Part shown: positions 53,705-64,000 of the stretch, piece by piece
Layout of the letters: the number at the start of each line of letters is the position of its first letter
Position numbering within the stretch: the stretch's first letter is position 1
From: RHKX01 sp963745755
GTDB lineage: Bacteria; Actinomycetota; Thermoleophilia; Solirubrobacterales; 70-9
DNA length: 64,000 nucleotides
Direction: 5' to 3'
NCBI GenBank assembly: GCA_963745755.1
Contig: CAVUYP010000001.1
Coordinates: forward strand, 2,480,001-2,544,000
Translations under genes and position numbers: made by a program
Notes under the pieces: generated by a model
What the model saw: only the letters and a program-made list of their open reading frames with translations
Databases searched by the model: none
What the model was told of the DNA's origin: nothing

Positions 53705-54364
53705 CTAGTCGATCAGCCCGAATCGCATCGCGGTCGCGACCGCGGCGGCACGGTCGGAGACGTCGAGCTTCTCGTAGCTGTGGTGGAGGTGGGTCTTGAT
53801 CGTCGCGGCACTGAGCTGAAGCCGGCCGGCGACCTCGGCGACCGAGCCGCCCGCCGCGGTCAGCGCCAGGACCTCGCGCTCGCGCTCGCTCAGGGCCGGC
53901 CGCTGACCTCCCTCCCGAAGCCGGATCTCGGCGGCGAGGCCGGACTGGAAGCAATCGTCGATCACGGTCTCGCCCGCCGCGACGGCACGGAGCGCCGCGC
54001 AGACCCGGCTCGCCTCGCTGCGCTTCGCGAGGTAGCCGCCGACGCCCAGCGACAGCGCCCTGTAGAGCGGCTCGCTCGCGTCGTCGCCCGCGAGCAGGAC
54101 GATCCGGGTGCCGGCGTTGCGGTCTTGCATCGCCTCGAGCACCGCGAGGCCGCCGCGATCGGGCAGATCGACGTCGACGACGGCGACGTCGGGCCGGCAG
54201 CGGTCGATCGCGGCGAGGGCCGCCACCCCATCGGCGGCCTCGTCGGCGACGTCGAGGTCGGCGCAGCCGGCGAGCACGGAGACGAGCCCGATCCGAAACA
54301 GCGGGCTGCCGTCGGCGACCGATACGGCGAGGTTCTCGGCGGCGGAGTTGCGCGATCGGCCCAT
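53705..54364 (-). CDS. LuxR-type regulator 2, atypical receiver
   Basis: 219 residues. The receiver domain begins SVADGSPLFRIG: the usual acidic pair is reduced to one Asp, although the phospho-acceptor Asp in AVVDVDLPDRGG and the Lys in YLAKRSE remain. The HTH (LSEREREVLALTAAG...AATIKTHLHHSYEKLDV) is intact and ends DRAAAVATAMRFGLID, very close to regulator 1. It probably arose by duplication and may be active with weak or no phosphorylation. GTG-like start inferred at 54364. Confidence 0.87.
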   Translation of the reverse strand: MGRSRNSAAENLAVSVADGSPLFRIGLVSVLAGCADLDVADEAADGVAALAAIDRCRPDVAVVDVDLPDRGGLAVLEAMQDRNAGTRIVLLAGDDASEPLYRALSLGVGGYLAKRSEASRVCAALRAVAAGETVIDDCFQSGLAAEIRLREGGQRPALSEREREVLALTAAGGSVAEVAGRLQLSAATIKTHLHHSYEKLDVSDRAAAVATAMRFGLID

Positions 54365-54704
54365 GCGGCGATTCTGGCACCGGGCCGGAGGTCGGCAAAG
54401 CGATTGGACGGATGGTTGAGTGAGCGCTCATGCGATCGGCCGAACGCATCCGCGACCGGCGGAGCGCCGGCCCGCCCACCGGTTCCGCCGATTGGAGGAT
54501 TGCGGCCGGCGGCGCCGGCGAGGATCGTGGACGAAGGGCCTAAGAGTCCCACGAACCGGCGCGGCCTCCTCCGGGAGAACCGCGCTCTCCAGGTCCGATC
54601 CATACCCATCCCCCGGCTTCGGCCCGCTCGGCAACAAGCGGGCCGAAGCTTTTCGCGGCCCGGGAGGCCGCGGGTCGGCGTCCCCGTGCCCGAGCGAGCG
54701 GCCG
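54365..54704. other. 340-base spacer without a convincing gene
   Basis: Between the regulator 2 start and the acyl-CoA dehydrogenase end. It holds the hairpin at 54616-54653 and a smaller GGAGA/TCTCC stem at 54574-54590. Translated frames have no conserved motif. A small RNA on the plus strand ending at the hairpin is conceivable; no 6S, SRP or tmRNA signature was recognised. Confidence 0.4.
54616..54653 (+). terminator. 13-bp intrinsic-type terminator with T tract
   Basis: GCTTCGGCCCGCT and AGCGGGCCGAAGC pair perfectly around CGGCAACA and are followed by TTTT on the plus strand. Both flanking genes read leftwards, so it either ends the acyl-CoA dehydrogenase message in the unorthodox orientation or terminates an unannotated plus-strand transcript. 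Confidence 0.65.
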
Positions 54705-55913
<1,209 letters not shown>

Positions 55914-55943
55914 CGCTGCGCTCCTTCGGTCGGTAAGGGATCG

Positions 55944-55970
55944 AAAGTAGACAGTAGCACTTACTACTTC
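55944..55970 (-). promoter_or_regulatory. 27-bp palindromic operator of acyl-CoA dehydrogenase
   Basis: On the minus strand it reads GAAGTAG...CTACTTT with inner AGTAG/CTACT arms, 23/27 identical to 32717-32743. It lies upstream of the GTG at 55913 and is AT-rich in a GC-rich background, so conservation is unlikely to be chance. Confidence 0.65.
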
Positions 55971-56055
55971 ACGCCTGAGGAGGCGGCGGGAAAGGCGTTG
56001 CGGCCGGCCGGCCGCCGGCACCGCGGCCGCCGGCGTGGGCTACCCTCGTTCGACC

Positions 56056-57397
56056 GTGCTCCCGTCCGGCCCGTCCAGCCCCGGTCTCTGGCAGATGCGC
56101 CAGTGGTTTCGCGACCCGGTCGAGTTCATGGAGCGCAACCGCGACCGGCACGGGCCGATCTTCACCGTCAAGCTCGGCGCCCTGAAGCGCTGCGCGTTCG
56201 TCGCCGAGCCGGAGGCGGCCTGGAAGGTCCTCAGCGGCGACCCGTCGACGTTCCGGATGGGCCCGACCAACCAGATCTTCCGCCCGGTCCTCGGCGAACA
56301 GTCGCTGTTCCTCCTCGACGGCGAGGAGCACCGGCACCACCGCCGCCTGCTCGCCCCCTCCTTTCACCCTCGCGCCGTCCGCGGCTACGCCGGGCTGATC
56401 GAGGAGATCGCCGCCCGCGAGACGGCCGGCTGGCCGGTCGGCGAGCCGTTCCAGCTCCAACAGCCGATGCGGCGCATCACCACCGAGTCGATCGTCCGGA
56501 TCGTGATCGGCGTCTGCTCGCCGGAGCGCGACTCCGAGATCCGCCGGCTCGTCCCCGAGATGCTCGAGATCGCCGAGAACCCGCTGGCGCTGATGCCGCA
56601 GTTCCAGCGCGAGCTCGGCGGGCGCACGCCGTTCGGGCGGGTCATGAACGTGACCCGGCGGATCGACGCGATCCTCCACGACGAGATCGGCCTGCGGCGC
56701 CTGCTTCGTGCCGACGAGCGCGGCAGCGACGTGCTCTCGACGCTCTGCGCTCCGCAGCCGCACGAGGACTGCTTCATGACCGATCGCGAGATCCGCGACG
56801 AGGTGCTGACGATGCTGATCGCCGGCCACGAGACGACGGCGAACGCCCTCGCCTGGTCCTTCGAGCGGCTGCTCCGCCACCCGCTCGCGCACGACCGGCT
56901 CCTCTCCGACCTCGGATCCGGCGACGACTCCTACCTCGACGCGGTCGTCCGCGAGACGCTGCGGCAGCGGCCGATCCTGCCGGTGACGGCGCGGCGGCTG
57001 ACGGCGGAGACCGCGGCTCGGCGAGTACACGTTCCCGCGCGGCTGGACGCTGATGCCGTGCATCTACCTGATCCACCGGGACCCCGAGGTCTTCCCGGAA
57101 CCGGATCGGTTCCGGCCCGAGCGCTTCCTCGAGGATCCGAAGCCGAGCTCGCGGGTCTGGCTGCCGTTCGGCGCCGGCGCCCGTCACTGCGTCGGCTCGC
57201 ACCTGGCGCTGATGACGATCAAGTCAGTGATCAAGGTGGTGCTGTCCCGAGCCGTCCTCGAGGCGGATCCCGAACCTGAGCCGATCGTTCGCAACAACAT
57301 GACGCTGGCGCCCGGGCGGGGGGCCACGGCAACGCTCGTCGGACTCCGAGGCACCGGCGTAGGCGCTCGCCACGTCCCGGTACCGGGACGGCCGTGA
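56056..57397 (+). pseudogene. Cytochrome P450, one frame break
   Basis: A heme mono-oxygenase of about 446 residues if repaired. The I-helix AGHETTANALAW, the ExxR motif RETLRQRP and, in the next frame, the heme-binding FGAGARHCVGSH are present, with PRGWTLMPCIYLIHRDPEVFP before it. The frame shifts by +1 near 57016 (an extra G before LGEYTF). GTG at 56056 gives the best N-terminus; GTG 56035 is an alternative. Electron partners are not adjacent. The stop overlaps the following SDR start as GTGA. Confidence 0.85.
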
Positions 57398-58208
57398 CCG
57401 AGGCCGTTTCGAGGATCTTCCAGCCCGGCATCCTCGATGGGTTGATCTGTCTGGTTTCCGGAGCCGGCACCGGTATCGGCCGGGATACCGCTTTGGAGCT
57501 GGCCCGGCTCGGCGCCACGTGGTGGGCTGCGGCCGGCGCCCCGAACCGCTCGAGGAGACCCGCAGGCTGATCGCAGGGATCGGCGGCGAAGCGGACGTTC
57601 GGAGCACGGACATCCGCGATGACGAAGCCGTCGACGACTTGATCGACTGGACCCTGGAACGCCATGGCCGGCTCGACCTCCTCGTCAACAACGCCGGCGG
57701 ACAATTCATGGCGCCATCCGAGTCGATCTCGGCGAAGGGATTTCGCACCGTCATCGAGCTCAATCTCCAGGGCACCTGGAACATGACGCACGCGGCCGCG
57801 ACGAAAGCATTCATACCCCAAGGCGGCGGCAAGGTGATCAGCGTGACGATGTCCCCGCACTCGGGTGTGCCCGGGGTGGTGCATTCGAGCGCGGCACGGG
57901 CAGGGGTCGAGAACATGACTCGCACGCTCGCGGTCGAATGGGCTCGGTTCGGAATCAGCCTCGTCGCGGTTGCGCCGGGCCAGATCGCAACCGAGGCGTT
58001 CCTGAACAACTACCCGGCGATGGTCACAGCTCAGGTGGCCGAGACGATTCCGCTCGGGCGAATGGGGAAGCCGGAAGAGGTCGCCTGGCTGATCTCATAT
58101 CTGGCGTCTCCGGCGGGAGGCTTCTTCTCGGGCGCGGTGCTTACCGTGGACGGTGCCCGGGACAACTGGTTCGGCGGCTGGCCGCCGTCGCTTTCCAGTC
58201 GCGAATGA
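57394..58208 (+). pseudogene. SDR oxidoreductase, paralogue of 45560, one frame break
   Basis: About 271 residues if repaired. The N-terminus (ISLVSGAGTGIGRDTALELARLG type) is in the first frame; one base is missing near 57521 where ATVVGCGRRPEP should be. The rest keeps NNAGGQF, the Ser segment VTMSPHSG, HSSAARAGVENM and the terminal LTVDGARDNWFGGWPP shared with the paralogue. Codon use here is visibly less GC-biased than in neighbouring genes, which may mean recent arrival or relaxed selection. It overlaps the P450 stop, so the two form an operon. Confidence 0.82.
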
Positions 58209-58304
58209 TCGCCTTCATGCCTACATTTTTTTCGCCTTCCTGCCGATAGGAGACCTGTAAACGGTCGCCGGCGCCCAGTCCAACTCCGGCGGGAAGGTTT
58301 CTTG

Positions 58305-60038
58305 ATGGGATTGCCGATCTTCGAAGGGGCCAAGGCCGACGACGGCATCGGCTCCGTCATCCTTGGGCCGGTCTCCTCCCGTCGGCGCGGCAGGGAGGTT
58401 GCGCCGCTGATCAGGGCAGGCTGCTACGTGACCTTCGCCGGCGCCGGCCTCGGCCTGCTCGGGGTGTTGCTGCCGCATCCGCCCGCGTTCAACGTGACGG
58501 CCCTCGTGGCCGTCCAGGTCGTGATGACGCTCTGGGCCTTCGCCTTCCTGCGGTTTGCCGACCGCCTGCCGATGTGGACCGTGGAGCTGGCGCCCGCCTT
58601 TGGGGTCCTGCAGACGACGGCCGGCGTGATCTTCAGCGGCGACCCGCTCGGTGCCTACGTCGATCTTCTACCTCTGGCCCTGCCTGTTCGCCTTCTACTT
58701 CCTCTCTCCCCGCGACTCGGTCTTCACGGTCGCCCTCGTGGCCGTCTGCATACGGGTTGGTGATCCTGCTCATGGATCCCGACCCCGGGAAGCAATGGCG
58801 ATCCGAGCGTCGGCGATCTGACCCATCAGTACGTTCTCACGGTCGGCACGCTGGCGATCACCGGGATCTTCATCACGGCGCTGCGGGCTCGTGCCGAACC
58901 GTCTGTGGACACAGCTGTCGGCGGCGGCCCGAACGGACATGCTCACCGGGTTCCTGAACGAGCATGGGTTCGATGAGGTGCTCGGGACCGAGATCGAGCG
59001 GGTGCGGGCGGACGGCGGTCGCGTCGGCCTGCTGTCGGTCCGGGTCGGGGGCATCGCCGTGCGCTGAGCAAGGAATACGGGCATGCGGCCGCTGATGAGG
59101 TCCTCAAGGAGATCGGGCATCTCCTCGACGACTCGACCCGGCGCATCGACTCCGTCGCGCCGGATCGGCAACATCGAGTTTGCGATTGCGCTGCCGGAGA
59201 CGGACGAGCACACCGGCTTTCTCCTCGGCGAGCAGATCATCGCTCGGCTTCGCCGCGCCTATCGCGAACGCTTGCCTCAACGTGAAGGCATCGATCGGAG
59301 TTGCTTCGTACCCGAAGCACGCGACGCAGGGCGGAGGAGCTCGTCGCCGCCGGAGCCGCCGCCGCCCGGATCGGCGAGAGCCTCGGGTCGGATCGAACCG
59401 TCGTCTACAGCCCCGACATCGAGGGTGTGGTCAAAAACGACGCAACGCCCGTACCTGCTGAGGGCCGAGCGAACCTGACGACCGTCCTCAGCCTGGCCGA
59501 CGTCCTCGACTTTCGCGATCCCCGTGGCGCCGAGCCACGCGGCGCGGTGGCGGAGTACGCCGTTTCGCTGGGACGCGAGCTCGGGCTGTCGGAGCAGCGC
59601 CTGCAGCGCCTCCGCCTCGCCGCCATGCTGCACGACATCGGAAAGGTCGGCATCCCGGATTCGATCCTCGAGAAGCCGGGACCGCTCTCACCATCGGAGT
59701 GGGACCAGGTTCGTCGCCATCCTGAGATGGCTGCGCGGATCCTCGGCGCCAAGGATCTGGCCGACATCAGGGGCTGGATCCTCGCCCGGCACGAGCAGCC
59801 GGACGGACATGGCTATCCCCAGGGCTTCAGCGGCGAGGAGATACCGATCGAGTCACGGATCCTCGCGGTCGCCGAGTCATTCGATGCGATGACCAGCGAT
59901 CGTCCCTATCGGTTGGCCAAGACCCGCGAGGAGGCTGTCGCCGAGCTGGGCCGGTACTCGGGAGTCCAGTTCGACGGCGCGGTCGTGGACGCGTTCGTCA
60001 GGGTGCTCGATTCAGCTCCGTTGACGCATTCACTCTGA
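58305..60038 (+). pseudogene. Membrane GGDEF/HD-GYP protein, about eight frame breaks
   Basis: Likely c-di-GMP signalling protein of about 575 residues if repaired. Five or so N-terminal membrane segments (about 58380-58880) precede a degenerate GGDEF domain (TDMLTGFLNEHGFD, with GNIEF where GGDEF is expected). A C-terminal HD-GYP-like phosphodiesterase domain follows: MLHDIGKVGIPDSIL, HPEMAARIL and HEQPDGHGYPQG. Frame shifts were traced near 58662, 58750, 58799, 58893, 59062 (one base missing), 59160, 59273 and 59330. Only the HD-GYP part from 59331 reads freely. It is either heavily decayed or a low-quality stretch. ATG 58305 has GGAAGG upstream. Confidence 0.78.
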
Positions 60039-62117
60039 CGGAGCCTGGTCGGCCCGACCCGTCGGCGGCGAGCCCTTCGAGCGCGGGTTCCACCATGCGG
60101 CGCGTCCGAGCAGCTTCAGCGATGCAGGGATCACGAGGCCACGGATGATCGTGGCATCGAGGATCACCGCCACCGCGATCGCTACCGCGAACTCCTTGAC
60201 GATGACGAGATCCGAGAGGACGAATGCACCGACGGCGATCGCCATCAATGCCGCGGAAGCGCTGATCAGGCGGCCGGTCGTCGCCACGCCGTCGATGATG
60301 GCGGCGGTTTCGTCACCTCGCTTGCCCGTTTCTCGCGGATCCTCGAGAACAGGAATATGCCGTAGTCGGTCGATAGTCCGAAAGCGATCGCGAACGAGAT
60401 GACCGGGACGGAGAGGTCGACTCCCGGCTGGACCTCCGTGCCGAGCAGCGCCGTCAGCGTCTCGGACGTGAAGACAGCCGTCAACGTGCCGAGCGCAGCG
60501 ACGACGGTGAGCAGGTTGACGGCGATGGCGAGTAGCGGCAGGATGATCGACCTCGTCATCAGGGCGAGCAGGAGCAGGTTCGCGAGCACGATCAGGCCGA
60601 TGGCAAGCGGCGCTCTGTCGAGGATGCTCGATCTCTGGTCGGCCTGCTCGGCGGCTCGGCCGCCGAGCAGCGACCCGGTCGGAAGCTCGCGACGGACGGC
60701 GTCGACGAAGTCCTGTCCGGAGGTCGAGAAGGGATCCATGTCGCCGCCGATCGTGACCAGCGAACCGCCGCCGCCGAGTGCCCGCGGACGGGATAGGTCC
60801 TCGAAGCCCGGGATCTCGCGAAGCTGCGCCTCCTCCTCGGCCCCGATCCGCTCCGACGGCGGGATCACCGCAAACAACTGCGTCGGCGCGATGGCGGGGA
60901 ATCGGGTCTCGATCGCCTCGGCGAGCAAACGTGCCGAGTCCCGGGCGGGAAGCTCGCCGGCGTTGGGCGTCGTGAGGTTCGTTCCCGGCGCCTGCGCAGC
61001 AAGCGCTGCCATCACGGCAATCCCAGCCAACAACGCGGGGACCGGCCGTCTGCAGACCGCCGCGGGCGCCCGGCGCCAGAATGTGCTCGGGTCCGTCGCT
61101 TCCCGCCGGAACGGATCGGTACGCACCTCGAGGCTGTCGACCGAAGGACCGAGCAGGGCGAGTGCGGCCGGAAGGACCAGGAGGGCGGTGAGCCCGGCGA
61201 ACAGCGCGACGAGTCCGCCGGCGATTCCCGTCGAGTGCAGGAATGGCTGCGGGAAGACGAGCAGTGAGGCGAGCGCGGCGGCGACCGTGATCGCACTGAA
61301 CAGCACCGTCCGTCCCGCCCGGAGCATGGTGTTCGACGAGGGCGCTCCTCGTATCCGCGACCGGATGAGAGCTCCTCTCGGTATCGGGCGAGGATGAAGA
61401 GGCTGTAGTTGATCGCCAATCCGGTGCCCAGGCCAGTGACGGTTTGAAGCGAGAACAGGTCGATGGCGGTGACGTTCGTGAGCAGGCGGAGGGCTCGCAA
61501 GCGTCGAACAGGATCGACAGCCCGGCGACGATCAGCGGCATCACCGCCGCGACCACCGTCCGGAAGACGATCAAGAGGAGCAGCAGAAGCAGCGGCGCCG
61601 CATAGAGCTCGATCCGGCGAGTGTCATGCTCGGATCGCAGGCCGACCTGGTAGGCGGCGACGGCCGTGCCTCCCGTGATGATGGCGGGACTTGCCGCGAA
61701 GGCGTCGACGATGGCCTCTCCCACGTCGACCTGATTCATCTCGGGGGCCAGGTAGGCGAGCACCAGGTACTCAGTGCCGTCCTCGGAGACCAGTCGCGGA
61801 TCGGATCGTGGCGTTAGGACCCGGGAGACGCCGTCGATCGAGTCCAATCGGGCTGCGGCGGCCGCCGCAGCCGACCGGGCGAATCCCCTGCCGCCGGAGG
61901 GAGCCAGCAACGCCACCTCGGGCTCGGCGCTGCTGCCGGTGGCTGCTTCAACCGCCGCCGAGGCCCTCGCCACCTCGGAGTCGGGATCGGTTATGTCGAA
62001 AGGGTCGACCCGGTCAAAGATCTCCATCGCTGCCACCGCAGCGAGTGACGCGACGATTAGTGTGACGCCGAGGACGAGCCAGGCGTGGATGTATGTGAGT
62101 CTCGCCAGGGCACCCAT
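60030..62117 (-). pseudogene. MMPL/RND-family lipid transporter, three frame breaks
   Basis: About 696 residues if repaired, with the twofold RND layout: membrane segment 1 (WLVLGVTLIVASLAAVAA), a periplasmic domain, a block of five segments (LLLLLLLIVFRTVVAAVMP...), a second single segment and porter domain, and a terminal block (ALMAIAVGAFVLSDL). The MMPL motif FGLSTDYGIFLFSRIREKR is intact. One base is missing near 61508, 61345 and 60310. It should export lipids or peptidolipids across the membrane. It converges with the GGDEF/HD-GYP gene and is divergent from the crotonase. Confidence 0.83.
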
Positions 62118-62225
62118 TTGCGACCTGGGCCCCCCTGGGCCCTCCCGGAACCATATGGGCAGGATCCGCTGGTTTCGTGGTGGCCGCCCTCAACCTGGAA
62201 GCCCGCTTCGGCTGGGCCGGCTGCA

Positions 62226-62250
62226 AAGTAGGCAGCGTGACTTCCCACTT
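62226..62250. promoter_or_regulatory. 25-bp imperfect palindrome between MMPL and crotonase genes
   Basis: Arms AAGTAGGCAG and CTTCCCACTT match at 8 of 10 positions around CGTGA. It lies in the 178-base divergent spacer, 46 bases upstream of the crotonase ATG. A TAGGCT -10-like hexamer follows at 62261. Candidate TetR-type operator. Confidence 0.45.
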
Positions 62251-62295
62251 CATGCGGTGCTAGGCTGCTGCCGCGGTCGGCCGACCGCTTCACGC

Positions 62296-63079
62296 ATGGC
62301 CTACGAGCAGCTTCTCTACGACGTAACCGGCGGGGTCGCCACCGTGACCCTGAACCGGCCCGAGCAGCGCAACGCGCTGTCGGAGCGGACGCTCGCCGAA
62401 CTCGTCGACGCTATGCGACCGGGTCCGCGACGACGACGCGGTCCGCGTCGTCGTCCTGACCGGGGCCGGCGAGAAGGTCTTCTGTGCCGGTGCCGACCTC
62501 GGCGGGTTCGCGGCCGACGCGCCGCTCGTCGATAAGCACTTCTCCTCCGACCGGTTCCTCGAGTTCTTCCGGCTGATGCCGCGGCTCGGCAAGCCGTCGC
62601 TGTGCGCCGCCAACGGTCACGTGCTCGCCGGCGGCATGGGGCTGGCCCTGTCCTGCGATCTCGTCATCGCCAAGGAGGGCATCAGCTTCGGCACGCCGGA
62701 GATCAACGTCGGCGCCTTTCCCTACATGATCATGGCGATCATCTACCGCAACGTCCCGCGCAAGCGGGTCAACGAGATGATGCTGCTCGGCGAACGGATC
62801 GACGCCGAGGCGGCGGTTGAGTACGGGCTCGCCAACAAGGTCGTGCCGGCCGCCGACTTCGAGGCCGCCGTCGCCGACTGGGCGCAACGACTCGCCGCGA
62901 AGAGCCCGGTGCTGATGAGGCTCGGCCACGACGCCATGTACCGCCAGCAGGACATGGCCCTCGACGACGCTCTCGAGTTCCTGCGCAGCCAGCTCTCGCT
63001 GACGTTCACGACCGAGGACATCCAGGAGGGCGTCAAGGCGTTCTTCGAGAAGCGCGACCCGGAGTGGAGGGGGCGGTAG
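62296..63079 (+). pseudogene. Enoyl-CoA hydratase/crotonase-family protein, one frame break
   Basis: About 260 residues if repaired. MAYEQLLYDVTGGVATVTLN leads to LNRPEQRNALS; after a +1 shift near 62420 the frame continues with VRVVVLTGAGEKVFCAGADLG, then ANGHVLAGGMGLALSCDL (oxyanion loop) and EINVGAFPYMIM. The two Glu positions of a true hydratase are not both present, so an isomerase or dehydratase is possible. The TAG overlaps the GTG of the next gene by one base, which suggests a two-gene unit. Confidence 0.85.
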
Positions 63080-63960
63080 TGAGCCGCTTCGAGGATCCGG
63101 TGATCATCAGCTGCTCGATCAGCGGCGCGATCGCGAATCGCGATCAATGCCCGGCGATCCCCTATACGCCCGACGAGTACGCGGCCGAGGCGCGGCGAGC
63201 GGTCGACGAGGGCGCTGCGCAGATCCACATCCACGCCCGCACTCCCGACGGCACTCCCTCCTACGAGATCGAGGACTTCGCGGCGATCACCGCGGCGATC
63301 CGCGCCGAGGTCGGCGACGTGATCGTCAACTACTCGACCGGCGCCATCGGGGTCCCGCTCGAGCAGCGGATCGCCTACCTGCGCGAGCTGAAGCCGGACG
63401 TGGCGGCGCTGAACATGTCGTCGATGAACTACGCGAAGTACTCGCGGCGCCGCGGCGACTTCGTCTTCAAGGCGGTCTTCGAGAACAGCTTCGACACGAT
63501 CATCGAGCTGATCGAGGCGATGAAGGAGAGCGGCATCCAGCCCGAGCACGAGTGCTTCGACGCCGGCCACGTCGCCAACCTCGACCCGCTCGTCCACATG
63601 GGTCTGCTCGCGGCGCCGTTGCAGATATCGCTGGTGATGGGGGTGACCGGCGGGATCCGGCCGACGCCCCGCAACGTCACCCTGATGTCCGACCAGATCC
63701 CCGGCGGGCCCGAGGGTCCGAACAACTGGCAGGTGATCGGCGTCTCACGCGACCAGTGGAAGCTGCTGGCGAGCGCGCTGGTGCTCGGCGGCAACGTCCG
63801 CGCCGGTCTCGAGGACAACCTCTATCTGCCGGATGGAGAGATGGCCCGCTCGAACGGCGACCTGATCGCCAAGGCGCGGCAGATGGCGGAGGATGTCGGC
63901 CGCCGCGCCGCCAGCGTCGCCGAGGCGCGGCGGTTGCTCGGACTCGACGCCGGGGGATGA
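63079..63960 (+). CDS. BKACE (DUF849) beta-keto acid cleavage enzyme
   Basis: A zinc-dependent enzyme of the 3-keto-5-aminohexanoate cleavage family, which exchanges a beta-keto acid with acetyl-CoA to give acetoacetate and a new CoA ester. 293 residues from the GTG at 63079. The metal-binding AQIHIHART (two His) near residue 46, VNYSTGA, ECFDAGHV and the C-terminal NVRAGLEDNLYLPDG are characteristic. Its keto-acid substrate (carnitine, lysine-type or other) is unknown. Acetoacetate could be used by the synthetase at 9687. Confidence 0.9.
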   Translation: MSRFEDPVIISCSISGAIANRDQCPAIPYTPDEYAAEARRAVDEGAAQIHIHARTPDGTPSYEIEDFAAITAAIRAEVGDVIVNYSTGAIGVPLEQRIAYLRELKPDVAALNMSSMNYAKYSRRRGDFVFKAVFENSFDTIIELIEAMKESGIQPEHECFDAGHVANLDPLVHMGLLAAPLQISLVMGVTGGIRPTPRNVTLMSDQIPGGPEGPNNWQVIGVSRDQWKLLASALVLGGNVRAGLEDNLYLPDGEMARSNGDLIAKARQMAEDVGRRAASVAEARRLLGLDAGG

Positions 63961-63962
63961 GC

Positions 63963-64000
63963 ATGGGCTCCGGTTCGGCGCTCCGAGCGGACCGAGCACC
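63963..64000 (+). CDS. Start of an unidentified gene, cut by the window edge
   Basis: ATG at 63963, two bases after the BKACE stop, gives MGSGSALRADRA before the sequence ends. The spacing suggests it continues the crotonase-BKACE operon. Product unknown. Confidence 0.4.
   Translation, partial: MGSGSALRADRA

Noticed and set aside
54365..54704. 6S RNA, SRP RNA or tmRNA
   Set aside because: None of the conserved core sequences of these RNAs was found; only generic hairpins are visible.
56400..57300. Rubredoxin at 24302 as electron donor to the P450
   Set aside because: P450s normally take electrons from ferredoxin or flavodoxin-type partners and the genes are 32 kb apart.

Overview
The window reads as a very GC-rich actinobacterial chromosome segment. 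Most codons end in G or C, GTG and TTG starts are frequent, neighbouring genes overlap as ATGA or GTGA, and there is a six-gene mce block plus several acyl-CoA enzymes. The gene set fits a Thermoleophilia/Solirubrobacterales-type organism better than a mycobacterium, but that placement is inference. No phage, insertion sequence, CRISPR array, rRNA or replication origin was seen; the only RNA gene found is tRNA-Pro(CGG).

Layout. 1-6.2 kb: end of truA, then surE and ligA, a frameshifted D-Ala-D-Ala carboxypeptidase (dacB) and a patatin-type lipase. 6.3-12.4 kb: long-chain acyl-CoA synthetase, a tiny helix-turn-helix protein with a good promoter, a membrane-anchored DsbA-like protein, tRNA-Pro, acetoacetyl-CoA synthetase and superoxide dismutase. 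12.5-23.5 kb: divergent lemA and a mce operon of six consecutive MlaD-domain genes followed by an unrecognised gene; no YrbE permease or Mce ATPase lies in the window. 23.6-32.6 kb: NUDIX hydrolase, rubredoxin, then a leftward group with esterase, bioB-bioF-bioD-bioA, an SDR, an ECF sigma factor and a DUF4349 membrane protein. 32.7-45.5 kb: acyl-CoA carboxylase beta and biotin-bearing alpha subunits, alkA-type glycosylase, enoyl-CoA hydratase, aldehyde dehydrogenase, cupin, a free biotinyl-domain protein, glycosyltransferase, glpK, reductase-type SDR, PlsC-type acyltransferase and lactonase-like hydrolase. 45.5-64 kb: SDRs, DHA2 exporter, two acyl-CoA dehydrogenases, mscL, a histidine kinase with two LuxR-type regulators, P450, a GGDEF/HD-GYP protein, an MMPL transporter, crotonase and a BKACE-type enzyme.

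How it works together. The theme is lipid and acyl-CoA metabolism: activation (two ligases), oxidation (two dehydrogenases, two crotonases, SDRs), carboxylation (a biotin-dependent carboxylase next to a complete biotin ring-assembly set bioF-A-D-B), lipid import or export (mce, MMPL) and phospholipid or glycerol handling (PlsC, GlpK, patatin). An almost identical 27-bp AT-rich palindromic site sits in front of the carboxylase operon and one acyl-CoA dehydrogenase, suggesting a local fatty-acid regulon.

Two other signals stand out. First, there are two families of short repeated hairpins: one lies within about 10 bases of TAG stop codons, the other in the middle of convergent gene pairs. Second, at least 22 single-base frame breaks occur in otherwise well conserved genes, most densely between 57.0 and 62.4 kb. 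These suggest assembly or read errors, although true decay in that segment cannot be excluded.
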